DNA of 53,738 nucleotides, taken from contig CAXTEJ010000024.1 in the NCBI GenBank assembly GCA_964243295.1, forward strand, positions 1 through 53,738, in the 5' to 3' direction. The notes under the pieces are model-generated. The model searched no databases. It was not told the DNA's origin and worked only from the letters and a program-made list of their open reading frames with translations. Position 1 is the first letter of the stretch. Each line of letters starts with the position of its first letter. Position numbers and translations under genes: made by a program. This DNA comes from CAXTEJ01 sp964243295 (GTDB taxonomy: Bacteria; Actinomycetota; Actinomycetes; Actinomycetales; Angustibacteraceae). Of the stretch, positions 1 through 8,128 are shown in pieces.

Positions 1-223
1 CAGCGCGGGTACGCCCGCCCCGAGGGTGGTCAGGACCGCCCGCAGCGCGGGTACGCCCGCCCCGAGGGGGGCCAGGACCGCCCGCAGCGCGGGTACGCCC
101 GCCCCGAGGGTGGTCAGGACCGCCCGCAGCGCGGGTACGCCCGCCCCGAGGGGGGCCAGGACCGCCCGCAGCGCGGGTACGCCCGCCCCGAGGGTGGTCA
201 GGACCGCCCGCAGCGCGGGTACG
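1..223 (+). repeat. 42-bp tandem repeat array inside rluB, five full copies plus a partial
   Basis: Unit starts are at 1, 43, 85, 127 and 169, with a 13-base partial at 211. Copies are identical except at two Gly codons: copies 1, 3 and 5 read GGT GGT and copies 2 and 4 read GGG GGC. The true higher-order unit is therefore 84 bp. The array runs off the left window edge. It encodes a disordered, Arg/Gly-rich tail in the pseudouridine synthase. Confidence 0.95.
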
Positions 224-1125
224 GCAGCGGCTCCGACAGCCGTCCCGGCAGCAAGCCGGCCCGCGGCCGGCCGGCCGGCGGTGGCGCACCTGCCGGCAAG
301 CCCGCCGGCAAGGGCGCGGCACGCCCGAGCAGCTGGGCCGCTCGGCGTCCGGTGCGCAAGCAGGCGCCGGTGCCCGCGGTGCAGGTCGACGTCCACGACG
401 CTGACGGCGTCCGGCTGCAGAAGGTGCTGGCGCAGGCCGGCGTGGGCAGCCGCCGCAAGAGCGAGATCCTCATCGACGCCGGCCGCGTGCAGGTCGACGG
501 GCACGTCGTGCGCGACCAGGGCGTGCGCATCGACCCGGCGCGCCAGGTCGTGCACGTCGACGGCGTGCGGCTGCTGCTCGACGACACCAAGCTCTACATG
601 GCCTTCAACAAGCCGGCCGGCGTGGTCTCGACCATGCACGACGAGAACGGGCGCCTGTCGCTCGGGGACTTCGTCTACGACCGTCCCGAGCGGCTCTTCC
701 ACGTCGGGCGGCTCGACTCCGACACCGAGGGCCTGATCCTGCTGACCAACGACGGCGAGCTGGGCCACCGGCTGCAGCACCCGTCGTACGGCGTGCCGAA
801 GACCTACCTCGCCGAGGTGCCCGGCCCGCTCGGGCGCGACGTCGGCCAGCAGCTGCGCGAGGGCGTCGAGCTGGAGGACGGCCCGGTGAAGGTCGACAGC
901 TTCAAGGTCGTCGACAGCCAGCCCGGCAAGCTGCTCGTCGAGGTGGTGCTGCACGAGGGGCGCAAGCACATCGTGCGCCGTGCGCTCGAGGCGGTCGGCC
1001 ACCCGGTCAGCCGCCTGGTGCGGGTGCAGGTCGGGCCGGTGCGCCTCGGCGACCTGCGCCCGGGCCGCTGGCGGGTGCTGACCGACGCCGAGGTGGGCTC
1101 GCTGTTCGGCGCCGTCGAGATGTGA
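1..1125 (+). CDS. rluB: Pseudouridine synthase RluB/RsuA family, 5' end outside the window
   Basis: Isomerises a uridine in rRNA to pseudouridine (RluB type, 23S rRNA, by family). The reading frame is open from base 1, so the start lies upstream. The first 70 residues are a 14-residue repeat (QRGYARPEGGQDRP), followed by a Gly/Ala/Pro/Lys-rich linker to about residue 117. The folded part begins near base 394 with an S4 RNA-binding domain (GVRLQKVLAQAGVGSRRKSE) and continues into the catalytic domain. The GRLDSDTEGLILLTNDG segment near bases 706-759 carries the catalytic Asp of the family. A GTG at 352 could be called as the start but would ignore the open, biased upstream frame. The stop overlaps the tyrA start, so the two are probably cotranscribed. 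Confidence 0.9.
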   Translation, partial: QRGYARPEGGQDRPQRGYARPEGGQDRPQRGYARPEGGQDRPQRGYARPEGGQDRPQRGYARPEGGQDRPQRGYGSGSDSRPGSKPARGRPAGGGAPAGKPAGKGAARPSSWAARRPVRKQAPVPAVQVDVHDADGVRLQKVLAQAGVGSRRKSEILIDAGRVQVDGHVVRDQGVRIDPARQVVHVDGVRLLLDDTKLYMAFNKPAGVVSTMHDENGRLSLGDFVYDRPERLFHVGRLDSDTEGLILLTNDGELGHRLQHPSYGVPKTYLAEVPGPLGRDVGQQLREGVELEDGPVKVDSFKVVDSQPGKLLVEVVLHEGRKHIVRRALEAVGHPVSRLVRVQVGPVRLGDLRPGRWRVLTDAEVGSLFGAVEM

Positions 1126-2228
1126 TGACCGACGCCACGCCGCTGCCGGCCACCGTGCTGGTGGTCGGCACCGGTCTGCTCGGCACGAGCGTCGGGCTGG
1201 CGCTGCGCTCGCGTGGCGTCGACGTCCTGCTGAGCGACCCCTCGCCGACGGCGCAGGCGCTGGCGCGCGACCTCGGCGCCGGCCGCCTGCCGACCGGCGA
1301 CGAGCGCGTCGACGTCGTGGTGGTCGCCGCGCCGCCGGACGTGGTCGCGCAGGTCGTCTCCGACGGGCTCGCCCGTCACCCGGACGCCGTGGTGACGGAC
1401 GTCGCCAGCGTCAAGGCCGGGCCGCTGGAGTCGTTGCGCCGGGGTGGCTGTGACCTCAGCCGGTACGTCGGCGGGCACCCGCTCGCCGGCCGCGAGCGCT
1501 CCGGTGCCGTCGCGGCGCGGGCCGACCTGTTCGCCGGTCGGCCCTGGGTGCTCACCCCCACCGCCGAGACGAGGCCGGACGCCGTCACGTCGGTGACCGC
1601 GATGGTGACCGCTCTCGGTGCGACCGTCACCGTCATGGACGCCGCCGAGCACGACGACGCGGTCGCCGTCGTCTCGCACGTGCCGCAGGTGGCCGCCAGC
1701 CTGGTCGCCGCGCGGCTGCGCGAGGTGCCCGAGCGGGCCGTGGCGCTGGCCGGGCAGGGGGTGCGCGACGTCACCCGGATCGCCGCGAGCGACCCGGCGC
1801 TGTGGACCCAGATCCTCGCCGGCAACGCGCCGGCCGTCGTCCGGACGCTGCGGGAGGTGCACGGCGACCTCGGTGCGCTGGTGCAGGCGCTCGAGTCGCT
1901 CACCACCCCGGACGCGCCGGCCCCGGGCGCGCGGGCCACGATCGCCGCCCTCGTCGCGCACGGCAACGAGGGCCACGCGCGCATCCCCGGCAAGCACGGC
2001 AGCGCGCCGACCGCCTACGCCCACGTCGTGGTGCTCGTGCCCGACACCCCCGGCGAGCTGGCACGGCTGCTGCACGACGTCGGCGCGGCCGACGTCAACC
2101 TCGAGGACCTCCGGCTCGAGCACAGCCTCGGCCAGCCGGTGGGCCTGGCCGAGGTGGCCGTCGTCCCCGCGGCCGAGCAGCGGCTGGTCGAGGCGCTGCG
2201 CGCGCGTGGCTGGAACGTCCAGGGCTGA
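1125..2228 (+). CDS. tyrA: Prephenate dehydrogenase with C-terminal ACT domain
   Basis: Oxidatively decarboxylates prephenate to 4-hydroxyphenylpyruvate in tyrosine synthesis, in the cytoplasm. The N-terminus has an NAD-binding Rossmann motif (GTGLLGTSVG, about residues 14-23). The middle has the family's GGHPLAGRERSG segment, and later HVPQVAASLVAARL. The last 70 residues form an ACT domain (VVVLVPDTPGELARLL), expected to bind tyrosine for feedback control. I chose the ATG at 1125, which overlaps the rluB stop (TGATG). A GTG one codon earlier (1122) is also possible. About 367 residues is normal for the actinobacterial enzyme. Confidence 0.92.
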   Translation: MTDATPLPATVLVVGTGLLGTSVGLALRSRGVDVLLSDPSPTAQALARDLGAGRLPTGDERVDVVVVAAPPDVVAQVVSDGLARHPDAVVTDVASVKAGPLESLRRGGCDLSRYVGGHPLAGRERSGAVAARADLFAGRPWVLTPTAETRPDAVTSVTAMVTALGATVTVMDAAEHDDAVAVVSHVPQVAASLVAARLREVPERAVALAGQGVRDVTRIAASDPALWTQILAGNAPAVVRTLREVHGDLGALVQALESLTTPDAPAPGARATIAALVAHGNEGHARIPGKHGSAPTAYAHVVVLVPDTPGELARLLHDVGAADVNLEDLRLEHSLGQPVGLAEVAVVPAAEQRLVEALRARGWNVQG

Positions 2229-2276
2229 ACCTCGCGTAGGCTGCTGCGGGTCCCCAGCACGTCAGGAGCAGTTCGC

Positions 2277-3005
2277 GTGAGCACGCCCGACAGCACCGAC
2301 GACGGCCGGTTGCCCGGCCTCGTCGTCGCCGTCGACGGCCCGAGCGGCTCCGGCAAGTCCAGCGTGTCCCGCGAGGTCGCCCGCCGGCTGGGCTTGGCCT
2401 ACCTCGACACCGGCGCGATGTACCGCGCGCTCGCCTGGTGGTGCCTGGAGAAGGGCGTCGACCTGACCGACCGCGAAGCGACCGCCGCGGCGGGCGCGCT
2501 GCTGCCGCTCGAGATCTCGACCGACCCCGACGTCGAGCGCGTGGCGGTCGACGGGCTCGACATCACCCGGCAGATCCGGGCGAGCCTGGTCAGCGAGCGG
2601 GTGAGCCTGGTCGCCACGAACCTCGCCGTCCGCGAGCAGATGCGCCGCCGCCAGCGGGCGCTCCTCGGGCTGCACCCGGTCGGCACGGTCGCCGAGGGCC
2701 GCGACATCACGACGGTCGTCGCGCCCGACGCGGCCGTGCGCGTGCTGCTGACGGCCGACGAGCAGGCCCGGCTGCGCCGTCGCGCACGCGAGATGCACGG
2801 CACCGACGACGCGCGGGCCGTGGCCGCCACCCACGACCTGGTCGTGCGCCGCGACCGCGACGACTCGACGGTGTCGCAGTTCTCCGTCGCCGCCGACGGC
2901 GTGGTCACCGTCGACTCCTCCTCGCTCGGCTTCGAGCAGGTCGTGCAGGCGCTGCTGGCCCTGGTCGCCGACCGCACCGGCCGACGTCCGGCCGCGACGC
3001 CGTGA
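2277..3005 (+). CDS. cmk: Cytidylate kinase
   Basis: Phosphorylates CMP and dCMP with ATP. The P-loop GPSGSGKSS lies at about residues 21-29, followed by the CMP-binding segment YLDTGAMYRA. Further on come the GRDITTVVAPDA motif, the Arg-rich lid (RLRRRAREMHG), and the RRDRDDST motif that closes the active site. At 242 residues it has the usual length, with a short extra N-terminus. The GTG start is preceded by CAGGAG at a good distance. The order rluB-tyrA-cmk-(plsC)-der is typical for actinobacteria. Confidence 0.95.
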   Translation: MSTPDSTDDGRLPGLVVAVDGPSGSGKSSVSREVARRLGLAYLDTGAMYRALAWWCLEKGVDLTDREATAAAGALLPLEISTDPDVERVAVDGLDITRQIRASLVSERVSLVATNLAVREQMRRRQRALLGLHPVGTVAEGRDITTVVAPDAAVRVLLTADEQARLRRRAREMHGTDDARAVAATHDLVVRRDRDDSTVSQFSVAADGVVTVDSSSLGFEQVVQALLALVADRTGRRPAATP

Positions 3006-3012
3006 GGGCCGC

Positions 3013-3034
3013 CCGCACCGCCCCGACGGTGCGG
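3013..3034 (+). terminator. 8-bp hairpin between cmk and the acyltransferase start
   Basis: CCGCACCG (3013-3020) pairs perfectly with CGGTGCGG (3027-3034) around a 6-base loop. The hairpin ends two bases before the ATG of the next gene, and no Shine-Dalgarno sequence is visible there. It could act as an intrinsic terminator or attenuator, or it could control translation of the next gene. No U-tract follows. Confidence 0.45.
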
Positions 3035-3036
3035 CC

Positions 3037-3747
3037 ATGAGCCCGGGGACCACGATCACCGTGCCCGCCACGCGGCGGGCAGCCATGGGACGACGGGTGT
3101 GGCAGGGGCTGTTCCACGGCATCTACCGCACCGAGACCGTCGACGGCTGGCGCGTGCCGACGTCCGGGCCGGTGCTGCTCGCCTCCAACCACACGGGCCT
3201 GATCGACGGCCCGCTGGTCTTCGGCCTCGCGCCCCGGCCGGCGCACTTCGTGGTCAAGCAGGAGATGTTCCACGGCGTCGCGGGCCTGGTGCTGAACGCC
3301 ATGGGTCAGATCCCGATCGACCGCTCGTCGGCCGACCGCGTCGCCATCACCACCGCGCTGGCGGTGCTCGAGCGCGGGGGAGTGGTGGGCGTGTTCCCCG
3401 AGGGCAGCCGCGGCAACGGCGACGTCGCGAGCATGCACGCCGGCGTGACCTTCCTGGCGCTCGCGAGCGGCGCGCCGATCGTGCCCGTCGCCTGCCTCGG
3501 CACCCGCCCCGACGGCGCCGGCACCGGCCGCCCGCCGATGCCCGGGCGCCGGCTCGCCGTCGTGTTCGGCGAGCCCGTCACCCTCGTCCCCCCGCCGGGT
3601 CTGCCACGACGCACCGCCAACCGCGTCGTCACCGAGCAGGTCCGCACCATCCTGGCCGACCACGTGCGCGCGAGCTCTGCGCGCACCGGCATCCCGCTGT
3701 ACGAATCGACGACGCCCCGACACCCGGGGCTGGAGGATCCCTCGTGA
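3037..3747 (+). CDS. PlsC-type lysophospholipid acyltransferase (1-acyl-glycerol-3-phosphate acyltransferase family)
   Basis: Probably transfers an acyl chain to a lysophospholipid such as lysophosphatidate, at the inner face of the membrane. It has the HX4D catalytic motif (NHTGLIDGP, about residues 51-59) and the FPEGSRGNG substrate-binding motif near residue 122. Ordered family blocks include VKQEMF and GAPIVPVACLGT. At 236 residues it is of normal length for the small single-domain family. Its stop overlaps the der GTG start (GTGA), indicating translational coupling. The exact acyl acceptor cannot be read from sequence. Confidence 0.85.
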   Translation: MSPGTTITVPATRRAAMGRRVWQGLFHGIYRTETVDGWRVPTSGPVLLASNHTGLIDGPLVFGLAPRPAHFVVKQEMFHGVAGLVLNAMGQIPIDRSSADRVAITTALAVLERGGVVGVFPEGSRGNGDVASMHAGVTFLALASGAPIVPVACLGTRPDGAGTGRPPMPGRRLAVVFGEPVTLVPPPGLPRRTANRVVTEQVRTILADHVRASSARTGIPLYESTTPRHPGLEDPS

Positions 3748-5231
3748 CCACCCCCACCACACCCGAGCACGACGCCACCGCGGTGGCCGAGGACGACGCG
3801 GCCCACGTCGCGACCGGTCTGCGCGCCGGCCTCGACGACTACGAGCTGTCCGACGAGGACCGCGCCCTGCTCGAGCACGCCGAGCTGGGCGGCCCGGACG
3901 CCGGACCCGAGGGCCCGCTGCCCGTGCTCGCCGTCATCGGCCGGCCCAACGTCGGCAAGTCGACCCTGGTCAACCGCATCCTCGGCCGCCGCGAGGCGGT
4001 CGTCGAGGACGTGCCCGGCGTCACGCGCGACCGCGTCGCCTACGAGGCCGAGTGGACCGGACGCCGGTTCACCCTCGTCGACACCGGCGGCTGGGAGCGG
4101 CGCGCCAAGGGGCTGCACCTGCGCGTGGCCGAGCAGGCCGAGATCGCGGTCGAGCTCGCCGACGCGGTGCTGTTCGTCGTCGACGCCACGGTCGGTGCCA
4201 CCGACACCGACACCGACGTCGTCCGGGTGCTGCGGCGCGCCGGCAAGCCCGTCGTCCTGGTGGCCAACAAGGTCGACGGCCCCCGCGGCGAGGCCGACGC
4301 GCTGATGCTGTGGTCGCTCGGACTCGGTGAGCCCCACGCGGTCTCGGCGCTGCACGGGCGCGGCACCGGCGACCTGCTCGACGCCTGCCTGGCGGTGCTG
4401 CCCGAGGTCTCGGCGGCGGGCGGCGCCTACGCCCCCGGTGGCCCGCGCCGCGTCGCGCTCGTCGGACGGCCCAACGTCGGCAAGTCGAGCCTGCTCAACA
4501 AGGTCGTCGGGTCCGAGCGGGTCGTCGTCGACGACGTCGCCGGCACCACGCGCGACCCGGTCGACGAGCTCGTCGAGCTGTCCGGCAGGCAGTGGCGGTT
4601 CGTCGACACCGCCGGCATCCGCCGCCGCGTGCACCAGACGCGCGGCGCCGACTTCTACGCCTCGCTGCGCACGCAGACCGCGCTGGAGAAGGCCGAGGTC
4701 GCCGTCGTCCTCATCGACGCCGGCACGCCGATCAGCGAGCAGGACATCCGCGTCGTCCAGCAGGTCATCGACTCCGGTCGCGCCCTCGTCATCGCCTACA
4801 ACAAGTGGGACACCGTCGACGAGGAGCGCCGCTACTACCTCGAGCGCGAGATCGAGTCCGAGCTGGTGCAGGTGCCGTGGGCGCCGCGCGTCAACATCTC
4901 CGCCACGAGCGGCCGTCACCTCGACCGGCTGGTGCCGGCTCTCGACATCGCGCTCGAGTCGTGGGACACCCGGGTCCCCACCGGCCGCCTCAATGCTTTC
5001 CTCGGCGAGCTCGTGGCCGCGAACCCTCACCCGGTCCGCGGCGGCAAGCAGTCGCGCATCCTGTTCGCCACCCAGGCCGCGACGCGCCCGCCGCGCTTTG
5101 TCGTCTTCGCCAGCGGGTTCCTCGAGGCGGGTTACCGCCGGTTCATCGAGCGCCGCCTGCGCGAGACCTTCGGCTTCGCCGGCACGCCGATCGAGGTCAG
5201 CGTGCGAGTGCGCGAGAAGCGCCGCCGCTGA
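3744..5231 (+). CDS. der: Ribosome assembly GTPase Der (EngA)
   Basis: Essential double GTPase needed for maturation of the 50S ribosomal subunit. An acidic N-terminal extension of about 65 residues precedes G domain 1 (GRPNVGKST, DTGGW, NKVDG). G domain 2 follows (GRPNVGKSS, DTAGIRRR, NKWD), and then a KH-like C-terminal domain ending in basic residues (REKRRR). The frame stays open upstream into the acyltransferase gene. The GTG at 3744 overlapping that gene's stop gives the expected 495 residues and is the start I prefer. Confidence 0.95.
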   Translation: MTTPTTPEHDATAVAEDDAAHVATGLRAGLDDYELSDEDRALLEHAELGGPDAGPEGPLPVLAVIGRPNVGKSTLVNRILGRREAVVEDVPGVTRDRVAYEAEWTGRRFTLVDTGGWERRAKGLHLRVAEQAEIAVELADAVLFVVDATVGATDTDTDVVRVLRRAGKPVVLVANKVDGPRGEADALMLWSLGLGEPHAVSALHGRGTGDLLDACLAVLPEVSAAGGAYAPGGPRRVALVGRPNVGKSSLLNKVVGSERVVVDDVAGTTRDPVDELVELSGRQWRFVDTAGIRRRVHQTRGADFYASLRTQTALEKAEVAVVLIDAGTPISEQDIRVVQQVIDSGRALVIAYNKWDTVDEERRYYLEREIESELVQVPWAPRVNISATSGRHLDRLVPALDIALESWDTRVPTGRLNAFLGELVAANPHPVRGGKQSRILFATQAATRPPRFVVFASGFLEAGYRRFIERRLRETFGFAGTPIEVSVRVREKRRR

Positions 5232-5256
5232 CCTCGCCGACTGGCCTGGCGAGGTC
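5230..5256 (+). terminator. Hairpin overlapping the der stop codon
   Basis: GACCTCGCC (5230-5238) pairs perfectly with GGCGAGGTC (5248-5256) around a 9-base loop. It starts within the stop codon of der and sits before the promoter of the tRNA gene. It is probably the intrinsic terminator of the rluB-der operon, without a U-tract, as is usual in actinobacteria. Confidence 0.6.
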
Positions 5257-5267
5257 GGCGCCGCCTG

Positions 5268-5273
5268 TATAGT
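5268..5273 (+). promoter_or_regulatory. Probable -10 box of the tRNA-Pro promoter
   Basis: TATAGT lies 16 bases before the mature tRNA 5' end, in otherwise GC-rich DNA. I see no clear -35 element. Confidence 0.4.
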
Positions 5274-5289
5274 CGGCCACGCACGATGA

Positions 5290-5363
<74 letters not shown>

Positions 5364-5378
5364 CAGCGAAGACCGCAG

Positions 5379-5416
5379 GTCGAAGGCCGTTCCCAGGACC
5401 GGGGGCGGCCTTCGAC
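5379..5416 (+). terminator. Terminator of tRNA-Pro
   Basis: A perfect 11-bp stem, GTCGAAGGCCG (5379-5389) with CGGCCTTCGAC (5406-5416), and a 16-base loop. It begins 15 bases past the tRNA 3' end. Confidence 0.75.
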
Positions 5417-5486
5417 GCTTCGGTCAGCGGTTCGACCACCGAGGGGCACGGTGCTGCGCAGCGCGGGCAGAACCCTGAGCTCACGC

Positions 5487-6394
5487 TCAACCCGGCGGTG
5501 GGGCTGGGGGGATGGGCCCGGTCAGCAGGCCTCTCGCGATGGCGCGGAAGTCGACCACCAACGGGCTCCGGTCCCCGGCGCGGGTGACCAGCGCGACCTG
5601 GCTGGGCTCGGCGTCCCGAAGCGGGATGGTCCGCAGGTCGGGACGCAGCGAACCGCCATGATCACCGGCGGCCATGATGGCCACGGCCTGCCCACTGGCG
5701 ATGAGCTCGAGCTTCTCCTCCAGCGCCGAGACCAGCGGGCCGTCGGGCGCCGGGCTGCCGTCGGGCCGGGGGTCTATCCGCCAGAAGGCGTTCCAGGCGA
5801 CGTCCGCCACCCGGGGGAGTGCCTCGCCGGCCAGATCGTCGACCGTCACCTCATCCCGGCCGGCCAGCCGGTGGTCCTCGGCCACGACCAGAGTGCGCGG
5901 CTCGTCGTAGAGCAGCTGCACGTCCAACCCGTCGGTCCCGAGCGGCAGCCGGCTCACCGCTGCATCGACCCGGTGCTCCAGAACAGCGTTGCGCGGCTCA
6001 TTCCAGGCGAGGTGCACGGCCTGGACCTGCGCGTGCGGGTGCCGGCGGCGCAGCTCGCGCACGGCCGGGGTGACGATGATGGTGGTGGAGTACCCGACCG
6101 TGAAGCTGGGGGGCAGCACCGACGCACGCAGGAGTGCGGCCGCCTCGCCCGCCGTGCGCAGCAGCGCCTGAAGGTGGTCCCGGCCTCGGTCAGCGTGGTG
6201 CCCTCCGGTGTCCGGTCGAGCAGGCGGACGCCCAGCTGGTCCTCCAGTCGCCGCACCTGCCGGCTCAGCGAGGGCTGCGTGATCCCCAGCGCGGCTGCTG
6301 CGCGGCCGAAGTGCCGGTGCTGCGCGACGGCGGTGAAGTACCGTACCACCCGCAGGTCCAGGTCCTCCGCGGGCGGGGGCGGCGCAGCCGGCAT
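5487..6394 (-). pseudogene. LysR-family transcriptional regulator, broken by a one-base frameshift
   Basis: The N-terminal part (6394 down to about 6170) has a clear LysR winged helix: DLDLRVVRYFTAVAQHRHFG, then AAAALGITQPSLSRQVRRLE. The C-terminal effector domain continues in the next frame from about 6170 to 5487 (LLRTAGEAAALLRA, then TTIIVTPAVRELRRRHP). Between TEAGTTF and QALLRTAG one base appears to be missing near 6170-6171. With one base restored the product would be about 302 residues, the normal LysR length. It is either a recent pseudogene or a sequencing error. It is divergent from the DUF1330-SnoaL gene, which it presumably regulated. Confidence 0.8.
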
Positions 6395-6432
6395 GCCCCG
6401 AGGCTAGCGCCGTCGGGCCGGGGCCTGCAGCC

Positions 6433-6447
6433 ATGCCCCGCGGGCAT
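6433..6447. promoter_or_regulatory. LysR-type T-N11-A palindrome
   Basis: ATGCCC-CGC-GGGCAT is a perfect inverted repeat in the gap between the divergent LysR gene and the DUF1330-SnoaL gene. It contains T-N11-A (T6434, A6446), the classic LysR binding pattern. The position 39 bp upstream of the regulator's start suits autoregulation and control of the divergent genes. Confidence 0.55.
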
Positions 6448-6554
6448 CGCCAGCGCCGGCCGGGCATTGGACCACCCCGGCCGAGTGCTCGCATGGTGGG
6501 CGGCACCGGCACCCGCCGGCCACGCATCCCGCTGACTGATCGAGGAGAACCGCG

Positions 6555-7325
6555 ATGACCGCTTACAGCATCACCGAGGTCGAGGTCCTGGACCGTGACG
6601 GCGCCGCCCGCTACGCCGAGCTGACCGGCGCCGCCGTGGCCACGTACGGAGGACGGTTCCTCGTCCTCGCCGCCGAGCCCACCCTCGCCGAGGGGGACGC
6701 CCCCGACGAGCAGCGGATCGTGCTGATCGAGTTCCCGACCATGAGCCGGTTGGAGGCCTGGTACGACTCACCGGAGTACGCCCCGGCGCGGGACATCGCG
6801 GCGACGGCCCTGCGCCGTCGACTGCGGTTCGTCCCCGGCGTGGAGGGGACGCCGCCGGTGCCAGTGGCGCCGGACGACCCGGAGCAGACCGTCCGGCGGT
6901 TCTACGAGGCGATGAGCACCGGCGACCCGACGGCGGGCGAGGAGCTGCTCGCCCCGGACTGGCAGGACATCCCGCTCATGCCCGGTACGCCGCCCGGACC
7001 GGCCGGCTTCGCCCAGGTCGTGACGTACCTGCGCAGCGTCTTCCCCGACCTGCAGGTCACCGTCGAGGACGTCGTGGTGTCCGGCGAGCAGGTGGCAGTG
7101 CGGTCGCTGGTCCGCGGCACGCACCGGGCTGACTTCCTCGGCGTTGCGGCCACGCAGCGGCAGGTCCAGTTCCGGGCGTTCGACTTCCATCAGCTGCAGG
7201 ACGGCCGGATCACGCGGTCGTGGCACCTGGAGGACTACCTCGACGCGCTGCAGCAGCTCGGCGCCCGGGTCGGCGCCCAGGTCAGCGCAGCCGCGGTGGA
7301 CGCAGGATCGGCGCGGGACAACTGA
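6555..7325 (+). CDS. DUF1330-SnoaL-like fusion protein
   Basis: Residues 1-95 match the DUF1330 ferredoxin-like fold (YAELTGAAVATYGGRFLV, then RIVLIEFPTMSRLEAWYDSP, the family's hallmark). Residues about 108-240 are a SnoaL-like (NTF2-fold) ester-cyclase domain (VRRFYEAMSTGDPTAGEELL and WQDIPLMPGTPPGPAGF). The protein probably binds or converts a small organic molecule; the substrate is unknown. GAGGAGA lies 7 bases before the ATG. The SDR gene follows after 2 bases, so the two are cotranscribed and probably act on the same compound. The fusion of these two small domains is less common than either alone. Confidence 0.8.
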   Translation: MTAYSITEVEVLDRDGAARYAELTGAAVATYGGRFLVLAAEPTLAEGDAPDEQRIVLIEFPTMSRLEAWYDSPEYAPARDIAATALRRRLRFVPGVEGTPPVPVAPDDPEQTVRRFYEAMSTGDPTAGEELLAPDWQDIPLMPGTPPGPAGFAQVVTYLRSVFPDLQVTVEDVVVSGEQVAVRSLVRGTHRADFLGVAATQRQVQFRAFDFHQLQDGRITRSWHLEDYLDALQQLGARVGAQVSAAAVDAGSARDN

Positions 7326-7327
7326 TC

Positions 7328-8098
7328 ATGGCACGGGTGCTCGTGACCGGTTCCGCGGACGGGCTGGGCCTGATGGTGGGGCGCCTGCTCGTCGAGCAGG
7401 GGCACACCGTCGTGCTGCACGCCCGCAACGACCAGCGCGCCGCCGACGCGCGCGCCGCGCTTCCCGCGACCGACCGGGTGCTGGTCGGCGACCTGTCCAC
7501 GCTGGCCGCGATGCACGACGTCGCGGCACAGGCCGCAGCCGCTGGCCCCTTCGACGCCGTGGTGCACAACGTCGGGCTCGGCTTCCGCGAGCCTCACCGC
7601 GTGGAGACCGCTGACGGTCTGTGCCAGCTGTGGGCGGTCAACGTTCTCGCACCGTACGTGCTGACCGCGTTGGTCCCCCGCCCGGCACGGCTGGTGTACC
7701 TCAGCTCGGGGATGCATCTGGGTGGGGACCCGGGCCTGGACGACCTCCAGTGGTCCCGGCGTCGCTGGAACGGCACCCAGGCGTACTCCGACAGCAAGCT
7801 GCACGACGTGCTACTGGCCTTCGCCGTCGCCCGACGGTGGCCGGACGTGCGTGCCAACGTGGTCAGTCCCGGCTGGGTGTCGACCCGGATGGGTGGCCAC
7901 GGTGCGCCGGACGACCTCGACCAGGCCCACCGCACCCAGGTGTGGCTGGCGACCAGCGACGACCCCGCCGCCCGGGGCACCGCGGGCTACTTCCACCACC
8001 AGCGGCCCGGCGACCTGCACCCGTCGGCGCGGGACCAGCAGCTGCAGGACCAGCTGATGGCCTCCTGCGCGGAGGTGTCCGGCGTCGGCCGGAGCTGA
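7328..8098 (+). CDS. Short-chain dehydrogenase/reductase (copy A)
   Basis: NAD(P)-dependent oxidoreductase of unknown substrate. It has the nucleotide-binding TGSADGLGL motif at residues 7-15, an HNVGLGF segment in the NNAG position, and catalytic YSDSK. SSG in VYLSSGMHL gives the active-site Ser. The ATG at 7328 starts two bases after the preceding stop. An in-frame extension upstream overlaps that gene and is rejected. It is strikingly similar to the SDR at 51808, roughly three quarters identical by eye, and both are paired with a SnoaL-like gene. Confidence 0.88.
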   Translation: MARVLVTGSADGLGLMVGRLLVEQGHTVVLHARNDQRAADARAALPATDRVLVGDLSTLAAMHDVAAQAAAAGPFDAVVHNVGLGFREPHRVETADGLCQLWAVNVLAPYVLTALVPRPARLVYLSSGMHLGGDPGLDDLQWSRRRWNGTQAYSDSKLHDVLLAFAVARRWPDVRANVVSPGWVSTRMGGHGAPDDLDQAHRTQVWLATSDDPAARGTAGYFHHQRPGDLHPSARDQQLQDQLMASCAEVSGVGRS

Positions 8099-8128
8099 GG
8101 TGACCGCACCCGACGCGCGGCCGGCGCC

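Noticed and set aside
1..223. CRISPR array
   Set aside because: The units are contiguous without spacers, and in frame they encode the protein's repeats.
3099..3743. Upstream extension of der
   Set aside because: Overlaps the acyltransferase gene, Arg-rich noise; the GTG at 3744 with GTGA overlap gives the normal Der length.
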